64,000 nucleotides of DNA, from assembly GCA_036785705.1 (NCBI GenBank), contig JAWUZG010000173.1:2837001-2901000 (forward strand), in the 5' to 3' direction. Shown piece by piece: positions 35,241-48,125 of this stretch. The notes under the pieces are model-generated. The model did no database searches, was not told the origin of the DNA, and worked only from the letters and a program-made list of their open reading frames with translations. Every line of letters starts with the position of its first letter. Positions within the stretch are counted from its first letter, which is position 1. The position numbers and the translations under genes are program-made. This DNA is from Acanthornis magna. Its lineage: Eukaryota; Chordata; Aves; Passeriformes; Acanthizidae.

Positions 35241-35725
35241 ACAGTTGCTCAACTCAGTTTCATGGGGCTAGTCTTTCCCAAACACTGGACTCTGGTGGAG
35301 TTCACTTTCTGCCACCCAAGTTCTCCAGGCCACGTAAGCCCCTCTCAATAAGAGTTTTGCCTTCCAGTATGTCAACCCACCAGTCCAACTTGGGGTCATC
35401 TACAAACCTGGCGAGAAGGCACCCCATCCCCTTGTTCAGGCTGTCAGTAAAGAGCTTGTACAGGGTTGTTGCAATAGTAATCCCTGACACTGGACTCTGG
35501 CTACAGGTCGGACTTTGTATCACTGTCCACCACCCTAAAAGCTGGCCAATATGGTTAATTTTCTACAATCCAGCTAATTTGCCACACTTATTACATCACA
35601 GAATATTTATTCAATTTATAAATTGGCAGTTTGGCTATTGTACACTCTGGAAAACTCTGTCAAAATCTTTGTTCGAGTCAAGGTGTTTAGGGTTGCTCTC
35701 GCCCAGCCCCCAGAGTCATGACTCA
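35241..35725 (-). mobile_element. CR1 LINE reverse-transcriptase relic
   Basis: The - strand frame from 35523 to 35302 reads SPVSGITIATTLYKLFTDSL, then NKGMGCLLARFVDDPKLDWW, matching the CR1 palm pattern (...LFINDL-GM-C-L-KFADDTKL), with FVDD at 35395-35406. Further upstream on - (35720-35640) LDSNKDFDRVFQ resembles the DFSKAFDTV block. Because the intermediate ORF2 segment between this domain and the C-terminal piece at 34978-35240 is missing, the locus is either one copy with an internal deletion or two neighbouring insertions. It is inactive. Confidence 0.85.
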
Positions 35726-37076
35726 AATCTTAAACACAAAATCCCGAGTTAGTTGTGCAGAGTGGGAAATTGAAGCTCAGGTAATTGAATATCTCACTGG
35801 CTCCTAGTGTAGCAGTAAAGGATATTAAGAAGGTAGATAGAGTTTCTTCAAGGACTTTGAAAGGTTTGCGACTTTTGTAGGGGTAAGGAATATTTTCTGC
35901 ATCTTGGTAAGAGGAGGTAAAGTACAGCTTCTTGTTTATAAAGGGCTGGATCTCTACAGCACACACTAATATGTCTCTGTGTGTGACATATAATTTTAAT
36001 TACTCTGGGTTTCCTTTCTCTGTATGCATACCTTCCATTATTTAAAATTAGCCTCCAGTGTGTCAACCCACAGGCATGGATGAAGAATCCCAACCAAAAA
36101 CATTGTCCTCATTCAACTGGATTAGGAGTGCACCATATTTTTCAGTTAAACAAAGGCAACTCAATATTTAGATCATCTTTCTTGTTCCAGCTGCTGCCCC
36201 TTGCATGGTGTGTAAATTAAGAGCTCTTGTGCTAGCCATTGATTTTTCTTCCCAGGATCCCAAGGGGACACATCCTGCTAGGTTTATTCTTGAGGAAGCC
36301 CATTCCACTGCTGCACAAAGCTGGCATTGTCAGGAAGATTTAGCTGCCGATGATAAAACATCTTTCATTGTGAATTCTACTCATCATAAGGGGCTTACAA
36401 ATCCTAAATCACAGTGGGGCCACCCCTTCTTTTGCTCTCAGTGCACCACCATAACTCTTCCACCTTAACTATCAGAGGAATGCTGTCTATGCCTCTTATC
36501 AGGCCTGGGTCAAAGGTGAATATCTGAGCTTCTCAGTCACAGTGACACCAAGTGCTGTGAAATATGGTAATAACGATCTTTCAGGAACCTCTGAGGCCAT
36601 GCTGTAAATGCAGGCGGGTCTGTATGACTCTGCTTTTTGTCTTCCACTGCAGATGTGATGTTACCTTGAAAGAAGAGGTTAAAAATCCCTCTGAAAGCAG
36701 CTTCTGTGTTTAGGGTGGTGAGGGGGAGAGGGTTGGGTTTTAGCCCTCAATGGCATGGGAGAACAGCTGGGAGATGGGGTTTATGGAGCTATCTCTGGTC
36801 TGTGAGCTCAGTGATGCAGATCACCAGTGCAAATAGACACTGATAACTCCTGGAGTCATTCAGTAACCTTTCAGCACTCCTTCTCAAAATAGAGTTCTTT
36901 GTTCTTGAGAGAAAAAAAAAACGAAACAAGAATCTCATCCATGAGCTAAAATCTTCTAATTATCAATTATCTCTCCTTGAGATAAGGATCCTTTTCCCCC
37001 TTCTTGCTGGACTTCTGGTTTCCCGTCTGGTCCCTACTTCTTTTGTTTAGATAAGAAAAAGTGAGGGTTGGATATA
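35726..37076. other. Unique sequence without recognised feature
   Basis: No exon or repeat family is recognised; short frames in both directions are motif-free. Confidence 0.5.
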
Positions 37077-37145
37077 GAATAATAGAATCACTTAGACTAA
37101 AAACAAAAATCCCTCCAAGATCATCAAGACCAACAGTTAATCCAC
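37077..37145 (-). mobile_element. Short CR1 LINE tail fragment
   Basis: AATAATAGAATCACTTAGAC then AAGATCATCAAGACCAACAG matches the reversed CR1 tail and first 3' UTR bases (AAGATCATC-AGTCCAAC). It is about 70 bases long. Confidence 0.7.
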
Positions 37146-37723
37146 ATAAAATATTTTTCAGTCTTTCTGGAGGATAAACACACCTCGGGTGCGGAACATC
37201 CAGGTAAATGACAAAAAGGAAAAGAGGAGATTCCCTTGGCTGGTGTCAGGCAGCAGGAGAGGAGTGGAGGGGGTCTCAAATAAAGTGCTTTATATTCTGT
37301 GGGCATGGGAGCTCTGTGTGTGCAGGGTGATTAGAGCAGAAAGGCCAGCCACTGCCAGTGTGTTCTGAGCCTATAATAATCACAACAGAAATAAAAACCA
37401 CTGTGAGATGGAGCATGATTTCCTATGTCTGGGCATGCAGAAAGAGATGGGAGGCTTGCTCACCTCTTGCTGCAGAGATTAGAAGGCAAAAAAGAGGCTT
37501 TTCCCCTGTGCATTTAGGTAATGGGCAGAACATAAACAGACTCTTGCTGCAGACAGCCCTGTTGAAGCAGATGAAGGTCACTCCCCCAAAGACCTATTGC
37601 ATTTCCCTAACCCTAAAAGGATTTAAAATAAGAAAAGTGCTTCTCTGTAGTGCAGCAAACGTGTTGTAATAATACTGTGAGGTTAAATTTAGCATTCGCT
37701 CAGCAACAGATTGCAACGCCATC

Positions 37724-38075
37724 GTCACAGAATATCCTGAGCTGAAAGGGATCCACAAGGATCACACCCTGTGCCTGAGAGCTGTGTCCAAACACTCTGA
37801 GCTCTGTCAGGCTTGGTGCCCAGGGGAGCCTGTTCCAGTGCCCCACCACCCTCTGTGTGAAAAACCTTTTCTTGATATCCAACCTAAACCTCCCCTGTCA
37901 CAACTCCAGGCCATTCCCTTGGTCCTGTCACTGTCACCAGAGCGGAGAGAGGACGATGCAGACCATGATGAGGTCTCCCCTCAGACTATTCTGCTCCAAG
38001 CCCTTTTGGCCTCACCTCTGTTCTCCTTGCTCCTCACCCTCCCTCTCTCAAGTCATATCTGACTCCTCGTCCCCA
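37724..38075 (-). mobile_element. CR1 LINE fragment (end of ORF2 and 3' UTR)
   Basis: The left edge GTCACAGAATATCCTGAGCT marks a reversed 3' tail. On -, residues DIKKRFFTQRVVGHWNRLPW then APSLTELRVFGHSSQAQGV give the CR1 ORF2 C-terminal end. The right part (GATGAGGTCTCCCCTCAGAC) extends further into ORF2. Its tail sequence (TATCCTGAG) differs from the ATTCTATG-type copies, so it belongs to a different CR1 subfamily. Confidence 0.9.
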
Positions 38076-40001
38076 GTGTGCTTAATAGCCAGAAACCTGG
38101 ACGCTAATTACTGTGGCAATGATTTGCAACGTGTCTGGCAGTGCCAGGAAGTGAGGCACAGCTTTGCAAGTGTGGAGGGATCAATCAGGCCCAAGTCAAA
38201 ATAGAGAGATGTGTTTCCAGCTAGTTCTGAGGGTCGGTGATGACAAGCACCATTGAGCGTAGATGTTTGGCTGTCAAGTGTGCAATACATTTGGGAGCTC
38301 ACCCCATGGGGAGGGCAAAGATATTTTTCTATTTTACTTTTATCTTTTATTCTCGACTTATTAGATCACACACACCAAGGAGGAAAAAAAGAGGTGGGTG
38401 GGGGAAGCTGTCCATGAAGAATTTTCAAGTCTGTTTTCAATCAGACTGATAAATCTTTTCCCAAGGTTGGTGTTCCTGCCACTCTCTGGCCCTGCTTCCT
38501 CCTCCTCTTTTCTGAGCTCTACCATGAAGTTATTTTTTTAAAGGTTGTGACAAGAGACTTTGCAGACTTCAGATTTTTGATGTCTTAAAGTGCAATTGGA
38601 TATTTAAGAAATAGAGGACTAGAGGAAAATAAAGGTCTCAGGCCTGGCTGCTTACATAGTATCTTTTGACTGCATAGTAATTCTGTCAGTATTATTAAAT
38701 AATATTGTAGTAGTAACAAAGAATAATAGCCAAATGTTAGAAATTTAGTATGCTATGTAGAAAAAAAATAGATTTTGCGTTAATTGAATAGTTAGGAAAA
38801 TGTGAGAATGAATCCAAGTTTTCATTTACAGTTCTGACAGAACCAGAAAACAACAGATTTTAAGACCAGAAATAGACCTTAAACTATCTGCTTTTTCAAC
38901 CTCCTGTGTAACAAAGCTATGTATCATCCAACTTTTTCAAAGTAGAAATAGTAGTTTAATTTCCCTTTTCTCCTTGTTATGTTTTTAAAAATGGGTGAGG
39001 AAAGCAAAGACATGAAAAAATTGATGTAATTTTTTCACAGAGTTGGAATTTACAGGTACAAAACTTGTCTTTTCGAACCACACTCGTGTGAATATCTAAC
39101 CACCAGAAACAGGGCAACAGTCTGATCCTTTTATGCTTCACAGAATGCTACAGAAGAGAAGATCTGTTATGTGGAACTGGCAGGAGGTCACTTCTTGTCC
39201 TAATACAAGTGTAGTGGGAGCTCACTGAGAGGGTCTTATTTGCTTTTGCACATCACATCAGAGAAAAACTCAAGTCCTGCCTTTATATTCACCCTTCTTG
39301 CACAGCAGAGTAGTTGTGGATGCTTATTTCAAATATTGAGGGTGGACGACCCCAAATCCACTTGTGTAAAGACCGAGTGAAATGCTCTGTAGCTGGTGAC
39401 CTAACTGGGAGTGTCCCCCATGGACACCATGTGAGAATTTCTGTATAAAAATATTATCTTTTCCTTATGCTAATAATATTGAAAAATTTATGAGAGGGAG
39501 AGTGATATGTCCAAACACTGGCTGTGATGCTGGTCTGTATGGCTTCAGCTAAGTTTTGGGGAATGTTCTGAACAAAGCAAGAGGTTCTTTGGATATGGAA
39601 TGAGTTATTGCAAAGGCAGTGGTTATTTTTCACATTTAACTAGGTTGTTCAACTGATCTAAGTAACTACTGCTGCATCTCATTTCCACTCATGAATAAGG
39701 GCAAAATGAACTTGAACTGAAAATGAGCAGTAACAAATTACTATTTTCCTCTAAGTTGCTATGTGGAATATTTCATATATAGAGAGACAAATTTAGTCAT
39801 AGAGATGATAGAGGAAAGAAATAAAGTATCATTTTTCAACTTAAAATTATTAATTTGTGTCTTAAGAAGCTGTCTTTCATACTTCAGTGGAGGTAAGAAG
39901 GGAGTCTTTTGAGCTTCTTAAGCTAATTAATAAATCCAATGAAAAATTATGTGTCATCAACCATAACCCTTCCTAGAATATGTGTCTTATGAAAAACAAA
40001 A
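38076..40001. other. Unique AT-rich sequence
   Basis: No gene or repeat family is recognised. Position 39997-40001 is the left copy (CAAAA) of the target duplication of the adjacent LTR. Confidence 0.5.
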
Positions 40002-40659
40002 TGTCTTGGTTTGAAAGACAGGTGTCTGCCAAGGAAAGCAAGAACCTCCCTTGGAATAGAGAATATGACCACCCTCTTCCCTCCGAATTACTATAACTTT
40101 AAAATCAAGGGACTGTCAGGTAAAAGGTAGGGGGAAAAGGAATAACACTTCTTTACTAATATTTGTAACAAGGCAATAATACAGAAACAATGGCTTAAAC
40201 TGCCAAAGTCAGAATACAACCTGCCACCCTGTTAGGGTGGTGATAGCAGTCCAGTTAAATGGTGTGCGCAGTCCCGTTGGAGTGATGGATGTGGTCTTGT
40301 GGAAGTGGAGATCATGTGGAAAGCTCTCATTGGTCTCTGGAGGTCCAGTGATGGCTCTTGAGCTCTTCTCCTCTGGGAATCCAGTGGAAAAGGTACCCCA
40401 GTGTTCCAGAGTCTCAGTTTATATGCAGGTTTATATGTTCAGTTCCTCCCCTCTGGGCAGGGCATCTCACAATGGCTGATGGAAGCTTATGAGTCACTCC
40501 CAGAGACCTTGATGGCCCATGAGCAGAGATAGCCCTGATGATGTTATCAGGGCTGAGTCATGGAGAGGATAAAGAACACTGTCCCACCTGTTTTAACAGC
40601 TTATGGAGATGGTAATATAATACATACTTTTGGTTACACCTTCCATGTAACCTAAGACA
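40002..40659. mobile_element. Solitary LTR of an endogenous retrovirus
   Basis: The element starts TGTCTTGG and ends CCTAAGACA, an imperfect terminal inverted repeat with the TG...CA ends of retroviral LTRs. It is bounded by a perfect 5-bp duplication, CAAAA at 39997-40001 and 40660-40664. At 658 bp with no second LTR or gag/pol nearby, it is a solo LTR left by recombination. The sequence agrees with my memory of LTRs common in songbirds, probably of an ERVL-like group, consistent with 5-bp duplications. Two TATA-like words readable on - (around 40418-40436) hint at - orientation, but this is not certain. It encodes no protein. Confidence 0.87.
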
Positions 40660-40664
40660 CAAAA

Positions 40665-43600
40665 TTATCAAGTACATTCTATTAGTGGTAGACAGGAATC
40701 AAAGGATAATACAGTTTTGGTGGAACTTCTGGAAGTCAAATCTTCAGCTCAAAAGAAGATTTGATCAGATCAGATCAACCAAATGCAGCAATGAAAAAAA
40801 CAGTTAGGTTTTTTCCCTTGAGATACCTGAATTTGCACATTGTTCCTGGGCTTGAATCTTGCACCACTTGGTATCATTGAGGTTTGTTAGGTGCTATTGG
40901 AACAGACCCTGCTAAAATGTTTGTCCCGGTCTGTCTTATAGGCCCCCTTTATGTACTGAAAGGCCATAATAAAATCTTCCTCATTATGAACTATATGTAT
41001 AAACCTGTACTGCTATTTCTGGTATACCAAGGAGAAAGTGAGACCGTGGTAAATGCAGATGCATGACATTAAGTGATTTATTCAATTTTCAGTGCCTGAA
41101 TTTGATCAGGTGTATTCCAGCCTATACCTCTTGAACATTATCGAGTTCTGGGCAAAATTTTTTTCTTATGGGTTAACTCAAGAAAGGAGTCAGACAAATG
41201 TCTTTCAAGTAGCCAAGTGTGAACTTTGCTACCAAGATAGAGATCTTACTAAAAAGGCTTCATAGCCCTAATTAGGAAAATGCTATTTGAGCATTTTGGT
41301 CAGGCACACTTTTTAATGTTGATGTTAAAGAAATGAACCTCTTAAGTACTAAACTAACTCCAAGAAAATAATTGGGAAGTCCTTACAGAAAACTCATAAT
41401 GTGGCTGAGGTAGGAAACTCTAACAGTTGTCATAATTTTTTCAGTTTCCACCCCTTATAAATTATAGTTTCTTCACTAACTCAAACATTCAGATACCATT
41501 CAATTAATTATAGGCTGACTTAGCTTCTTATTCATGGTCTCTAGAAATATAAAGAGCTCTAGAGAACATGTTTGTTCCATTTGTTGCCTTGTCTTCAAGA
41601 ATGACCAAGGTGATATTGCAAAGAAAGGCAGAACATGGTATCTGCATTCAGTAGTTCTGGCAGCAATAGTCCTGAGGAGTATTTCCTCCTCAACTCCAAG
41701 TATTTAAAAGATTAGCTTAAGCCATGAGGCAGGAAGGATTGCTTTGGTATGGTAATAGCGAGAACTGCACAGGATTCCCTACTGAATATGTTGGTTTTGA
41801 ATTTAAGGGGAAAAAAAAAGGAATTTCAGGTCAAAACAAAAAGAGATAAAGAAGCACCTTAATAAACCTGAAGCTATGAGATTTTGTCTCTCAAACCTGC
41901 TCAAATATTGAAGTTACTTTAAATAGTGAGTCATAGGATGCCTCTAAATTTCACTTTCTGATGAAAGAAAACAGAAGTTGAAGCTGAGACATTTTAAAAT
42001 AAAATCTTGAACTGTATTTTCATTCCATAAAAGTTAATTTTCTCAGCAGTTGCTTCCTCTTGTGCTCATTTGGCTTTATTTATGACTGCAGCATTGCTGA
42101 TGATAACAAAAAACAAACCCACACCAGAACAAAACTGCTGCTTAAGAGAAGATGTTCAAGATCATTAGTAATTCCTTAAGAATCTTGGTGATTTTTGTAT
42201 GAACAGGTAGGCATCTGTTAGAGTGGAATTTCACTGAGCAGCTTAATTAGCTCTTCATGCTATTTAATGTTATGTTAAACGACTAACAGAAGTTATTAAT
42301 TAAAGTATTAAAATCTCATTATTTGTTAGTAATGGGGCACATGGGAAGAGGGAAAAGAATAGGACTTTATTATTAACACGTTTCAGGGAACACTGAGTAT
42401 ATTGGATAAACAGAGGAAATATGCATCTGGCTGTTTCCACTTGTATAAAACATCTGATAGTTTATACTTATTACAGGAATCCTGTAAATACTCACGTATG
42501 TTTGAATACTTTAAACTACTAACACTGTTGGTTGGTGGTTTAAATAAACCTTTCCGTAACCAACTTTAGGATATCAAGGAACTCCAAGGGAGTTCTTGGC
42601 TCCTCAGTGAACATCTGTCTAGCCACACACCAAACCCACAGTGAGAATGGGCATTTCAGTTTGGCCTTTTTTTTTTTTAATAGTGGAGATTGCAATTGAT
42701 TTGCTTGTTACTGCCTGAGTAAATGCTGTATGCCTTGGTGACAGGAGGAGATGAACCTCATTATCCTCCCTGTCCACCACTTCCTCTGTCACATCTTCAT
42801 GGCATGAAGACTTTCTGCTCTTCCCATCAAGGTCTCCAGAATCCCGTGGTTATCCAGGGGGTCAGCCCGGTCTTGGACACCAGGGCTGCAGTTCATCTCA
42901 CCTGCCCTGAGCTATCTGTGGTGCATGTGTGTCTGAGCCAGTGTTCTGGGAGAAACATGAAATTGAGAGTGTGATTCACCTTGTCAGAAATTATGCTGAA
43001 TGTGGTCAGCGAAATTTGCCCCTGAACACTATTGACGATACTCTTGGATTTCCTTCACCTGCAGAGGGAACCCTGATAGATTTTACAGGTAAATATTGAT
43101 CCCACAGATATCTCCAGGCACAGTGTAGGAATCTCACCACTGCTTTTATTTGCCTGTGTTTTACTGTGGTTTGTATAGTGATCAATGCAAATGCAATGTA
43201 AATCTGGGTTCATTCAGAGTGCATGAGAATAACGCAATCTGTCAGTGAAGAATTTCTCTGTCCAGCTCACCCTCTGGAGAAAGAGTTGGTGCAACTCTTG
43301 GAAAAAACATGGAAAAAAATATCCATGTTACATAACTCTGCAGCTGGTATATTCAAAAAAAAAAACAAACAAACCAGAGAATCTAACTGGATTCCTTTTA
43401 GCATCTAGTCAATTTTCTTCAGATGGCTTTTCTATTGTAATCTTCTTATCTTTTATGGGTGGTTTCTCATTCAAAGCTCTGTTTAAGGATGTGCCTCAGG
43501 AACCATTACCTTACGCCCTGATAAGTTAAAAGCAGCCCTGTTTGTGTAAAGTAGAGTGCCTGTGGGGTCAGTAAATGGTTAGAACCTCCACCTGGACTTC

Positions 43601-45289
43601 TGGGTCATGTGAAGGGGACAGGAGGAGGCAGAATCCCTCAGAACTTTGATAGTATCCACTGTCTTAATGAAAATAATAAGTTTCTATACCTTCCACATAG
43701 TTTCTGTACCATAGTTTCTATACCTCCTCAAAAAATCTGAACAGATCTTCTCAGACTTAAGATGAAGGTCACAGCCGGCCTCAAAGTGACCTTGAAATTT
43801 TTCCGAATGAACAGCAGTCATAAAATCTGTATCAAAGGAGTTCAGCATGGATTTGGGTCTTTGTCCAATACCAGAGATGGTTGTTCGGTGCTGTTTCAGC
43901 AATGGGATGAAAAGGAGAATTTTGGTCCTGTTGGACATTTTCTCCCCACCATAATACTACAACAACCTTGGGGAAAAAAGTTTAAGAAGAACAAAACCAG
44001 ACTGACTGCATTGACATCAGAAAAATTCCGTAGGGATTACATTTTGGGTTTACATTTTATCTGATGATGCAACATGTCAGCTAGGACATGGAGGAACACT
44101 GTTCTTAGCTGTGGAAATATTTCTGGTCACTGAGAAGTATTTTGGCAAGGTGTTCTCTGCACAATCAAAGTGCTATGTGCAAAGCTGAATGTCTCAATTG
44201 GTTGATAAATTCCAAGTGTATGCATGTGGAGGGAAAAAAAATGTGTGCAATAAGAGCACGAATTTGAAGTAATACTCAGGAAAAACATCTCAAAGTCAGT
44301 GTTAAGCAAAATTAATAATATCTCATTTCAAAAGTGGTGAAAAATGTGAATAAAACACTAGAAATTTCCAGGGAAAAACAAACAAACAAGGAATCTAAAA
44401 ATGTCAGTTATTTTATAGGTTCATAGATTGTCTGTATTCAAAGTTATTCTCAGAAAAGGATGTGGGAGAATAATACAAAAAAGTACTATGGTGAAGTCTG
44501 ACTTCCATGAGGAGGTGTGGAGGCTGTGGTCATAACAGCTTCAATATTAGACAACCAGGGTTGCCACTGATGTCCAGAAACTCATGAATTTTTTATGGGA
44601 AAGTACATAAGAAATAATAATTACTGTTTTCATAGTTAAGAAATAATTATCAGAGGGCACTGGATGAAATTTTCAGGCAGAACTTTTAATGCAAATCCCA
44701 TGATTAATTACTTTGTAATGAAGTGCATAGTTAAACTATTAACTTGATGCCAGAACATATTGTGAAGGTCAGATATTAATTATTAAATTTAGTCATTGAG
44801 AAACAAACTGCTGCTTGGAAAGTTCAAAAGATGGTGGAACAGGGAGGTGATGCCAAGAGCAGGGTGCTATTCTATTACCTCATTGCTCAGATCTAATTAT
44901 TTTCCTAAACACCTGCCATTAATGTTACTAAGATAACAGGCCAGATAAACCTGTGATATGAATAATTATCCTTACATTTCGTATTATATTCTTGTATGTA
45001 TGTGTCTTTTTATGTGGTTGCATGGGAATCATGATAATAGAGTGGTTAAAGTGACCAAAATGTATTTGACTGAGGAAGGTCAGTAGGAACATACAGAGCA
45101 GATAAAGGGGAGAACATTTCTCTCAGAAGTTATTTTTGTTATTTCTATGTGTTTTAATATACACATTCAGAGGAGACAAGATACACCAAAGTGTTCGGTA
45201 GATGCATCAGAGAGATGGGTTTAGTGACCAAATGCACCTTGACACAGGAAATGGCCAATCCTAAAATATATTAAGCCTAAAAGAATGTG
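40665..45289. other. Unique AT-rich sequence
   Basis: Features noted are a T-run at 42669-42679, an A-run at about 43356-43366, and three copies of TTTCT[A/G]TACC at 43681, 43701 and 43715. A 100-residue + frame at 43762-44064 has no recognised family and no matching exon signals, and is treated as chance. Confidence 0.5.
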
Positions 45290-45341
45290 TAATAATTACA
45301 ATAATAATAATAATTATAGTAATAATAGTAATAATAATAAC
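45290..45341 (+). repeat. (AAT)n-type trinucleotide repeat
   Basis: AAT units interrupted by TT, AG and AC changes run from GTAATAATTACAATAATAAT to AATAATAATAACAAAA. Confidence 0.8.
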
Positions 45342-45470
45342 AAAAGGTATAGAAGAATATTTGACAGGGTGTTTGAAGAAATATCTTTCTAATTGATGTC
45401 TGCAGCATCCAGGAGGGACAAGAGGGGGACTCAGAGAAGACAGCTGTGAAAAGGGAAGAAACACAAACCT

Positions 45471-45790
45471 CTTCTCTCTTCTCTCTTCTCTCTTCTCTCT
45501 TCTCTCTTCTCTCTTCTCTCTTACTCTCTTTCTCTCTTCTCTCTTCTCTCTTCTCTCTTCTCTCTCTTCTCTCTTCTCTTCTCTTCTCTTCTCTTCTCTT
45601 CTCTTCTCTTCTCTTCTCTTCTCTTCTCTTCTCTTCTCTTTCTCTTCTTCTCTTCTCTTCTTTCTCTTCTCTTCTCTTCTCTTCTCTTCTCTTCTCTTCT
45701 CTTCTCTTCTCTTCTCTTCTCTTCTCTTCTCTTCTCTCTCTTCTCTTCTCTTCTCTTCTCTTCTCTTCTCTTCTCTTCTCTCTTCTCTTC
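45471..45790 (+). repeat. Pyrimidine-only tandem repeat, (TTCTCTC)n changing to (TTCTC)n
   Basis: The left third (about 45471-45576) is built of the 7-bp unit TTCTCTC, interrupted once by an A near 45523. The right two thirds (about 45577-45790) are built mostly of the 5-bp unit TTCTC, with a few insertions of T or TC. Apart from the single A the strand is only C and T. Because a 5-bp unit has no stop in any frame, long false open frames appear on both strands (REEKR-type on -, SLLFS-type on +). Confidence 0.95.
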
Positions 45791-45791
45791 C

Positions 45792-48125
45792 CCACTGTTC
45801 TCAACATTTCCTCACAGCAGAGAAGCCAGTCCTTCTAATCCTCTTCTTGTCTTCACAGATACACTTTAATTTATCTAGTTAGATTTTATCCAGTTACAGG
45901 TAATTACGTTACCTGAAAAGACTATAAAATGTGGAACTACGTTTGGCATTCCATTAGCCTATCTTCCCATACAAATTCATTCATTTTCTTCTTACCTCTA
46001 TGATGTATGGAGCACACACTGTAGGAAGAGGGTGGTGGAGACCACTTTATTAAAAGTTGAGACAAATCCCAGAGAAACTACCATTGCACTAAATGTAAGA
46101 TGTTCGTGTGGCCTGGGACTGGAGGGATGTGTGTTCTTCTGGTTTTCTGTGGCCAAAGGAGGTCATTTAAGTTGCAAAAGTGGAGCAGAGGAGGTCTTCA
46201 GGACAAGCAGAGGGATCAGAGGAGATCTTAGGAAAAGGATCTACTGAAGTGAGATGAAATATCATGGGGATTGCTCCTGGCAGTGAAGACAAAGGTGGCA
46301 GGGAAAATACTGCAGTCTCTTAGGAGCAAATGAGGGCTGTAAGGACAGCAGTCACGCAGGGAGTGTATATGAGCTGACTACAAATAAATTTTAACTGGAA
46401 AGAATGGGAACAACAGATAAGGAAAGGAGTTTAGCAATGCCCTCTAACACAAGATGGACAGGACCCCCACACCCTCAGACAGGACTTGCAGAGATGAGTG
46501 CTGGGCATTACGAGAATCATTTGCTTCATGGCCCAGAATGTCTGGTCTGGTCTTCTGATGCCCAACAGAGCACATCCTCCAGCACGTCAGCAATGTGAAC
46601 ACTCTGCACTTAATTTACACCAATTTCACTGCTGGCATCTCTCTTCCTCCTCTGTCCATCCCTAGCTCATAAAGGTCTTTGGATTTGTTTCCTTAAATTC
46701 TTAGCCAGCACCTGTTACTCTTTTAACTCCAGCCAGTTATTTTTAAGACCTACATTAAAAGACTGCAGTCAATACTGCAAGGGATACTGAATACACTGAA
46801 CTCTGGAGGGCTAGCACGAAAGCCTTCCATGTGAATTACTCTGATCTCTTGTGTAAGCGATTTGCAAGTTTTAAATTAGAAGTCTTTATGCTTTGCTTCC
46901 TTTTCACTTTTTCTTCCCACCCCCCCCTTTTTTTTAAAATTCAATTCACCAAACCAGTCAATTGCTCTGCTTTATACAGGGACTTGGAAGATACAGATAA
47001 TGTTTCTTTTCTGAACTGGGAAAATCTGGTTTCTGGCACTGAGCTGCAATTTATAGCTCCTTGGTGTACATATTTGTGCTCAAATAGAGAAGAGGAGGAA
47101 CCCACAAGATCAGCCCTCCACTCATTTTCAAGCAGTTTTATGATCTTCTTGCTGCAGGCTCTTCTTTCTGGCTTCAGGTGATGGTAGGATAGGGAGCACC
47201 ACAAGGCAGCCTCACTGGTCACACAGTCACTGCTCATGTGCCTGCACTCAGAGACAACTTTATAATTGATGTAATGGGTGTAATTGGACTCAGGAGGTTC
47301 CTAGGGGAATATACCTGTGCCCCAGGAGGAAATTCTTCACTCTCCATCCACAGGTGGTTCTTCTTACACTGAGCTGCTGCTGCTGCTTCTGAGCCTCTGC
47401 TGGAGGAAGAGCCACAAAAGTTATTTAGCTCCCCTCAAAACTGGATCATATGACAAAACTTGTTCAAAAATAGGTCTATAAACAATGTGCAATTCTAAGC
47501 AGCCAGCCAGAAAAAGTAATTAAAGAGGGCGTCTAAATCACAATAAAGTGCACAGAATTTTAAATAGCCTGTCTAAATGTATTCCCGGCCTCCGGCTAAG
47601 TCATTTGCAATCACTTGTTGATTCCTTTAACTACACATTAAAACCTATCTCTTCTACAGAATAAGCTTTCACACAAACACAGAGATCAAATCCATCCTCT
47701 CTAAACTTTTTGGTTTAAACTTCTTGATGAGATAAGTCTGCAAATAGCTGAGCTGCAACTTGACTTTACATTCCAGCAGCTCTATTGCCAGACAGAGAGT
47801 CTTCAGGATCCCCAGCGATGAAGGGTAATAATTTGCTGATGTGAAAGAGCGGTCTCAGAAGCTGTCTCTAAGTCCTCCAGGCTTTGCCTCCCACCCACCA
47901 CCTGGCCATACAGATTACATGCAGGTAACCTGTGGATTTAGTAATGCAGGCAGCCAGTGGAATATGGAACTTCTTGGTGTGCATGGGAACTGCCTGCTGG
48001 GGCTGTTCTGTTCTCAAAAAATATGAGTTCTACCTCAAGAACTGCCACATTCATGTGCACGGGGCAGTTGGGCTACCAGCAGGGTTATGTTAAAACATTT
48101 AGCAGTGCCGCACTGTCCCACAACC
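45792..48125. other. Unique sequence; a repeat-free stretch at 47460-47680
   Basis: A C/T-rich run lies at 46919-46935 and a short CTG run near 47372-47386. The stretch 47460-47680 (AGTAATTAAAGAGGG, CAATAAAGTGCACAG, AAGTCATTTGCAATC) looks like conserved non-coding DNA by texture only. The 116-residue frame at 46831-47181 is not recognised. Confidence 0.45.

Noticed and set aside
35204..35752. A 182-residue + strand frame
   Set aside because: It is the antisense reading of the CR1 pieces, whose real coding strand is - (FVDD motif and ORF2 end).
40237..40479. An 80-residue frame inside the LTR at 40 kb
   Set aside because: LTRs of this kind do not encode proteins and the frame has no motif; it is incidental.
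45277..45838. Frames of 176 residues (-) and 130 residues (+) over the CT repeat
   Set aside because: A 5-bp unit without stops keeps frames open automatically; the REEKR and SLLFS repeats are products of the microsatellite.
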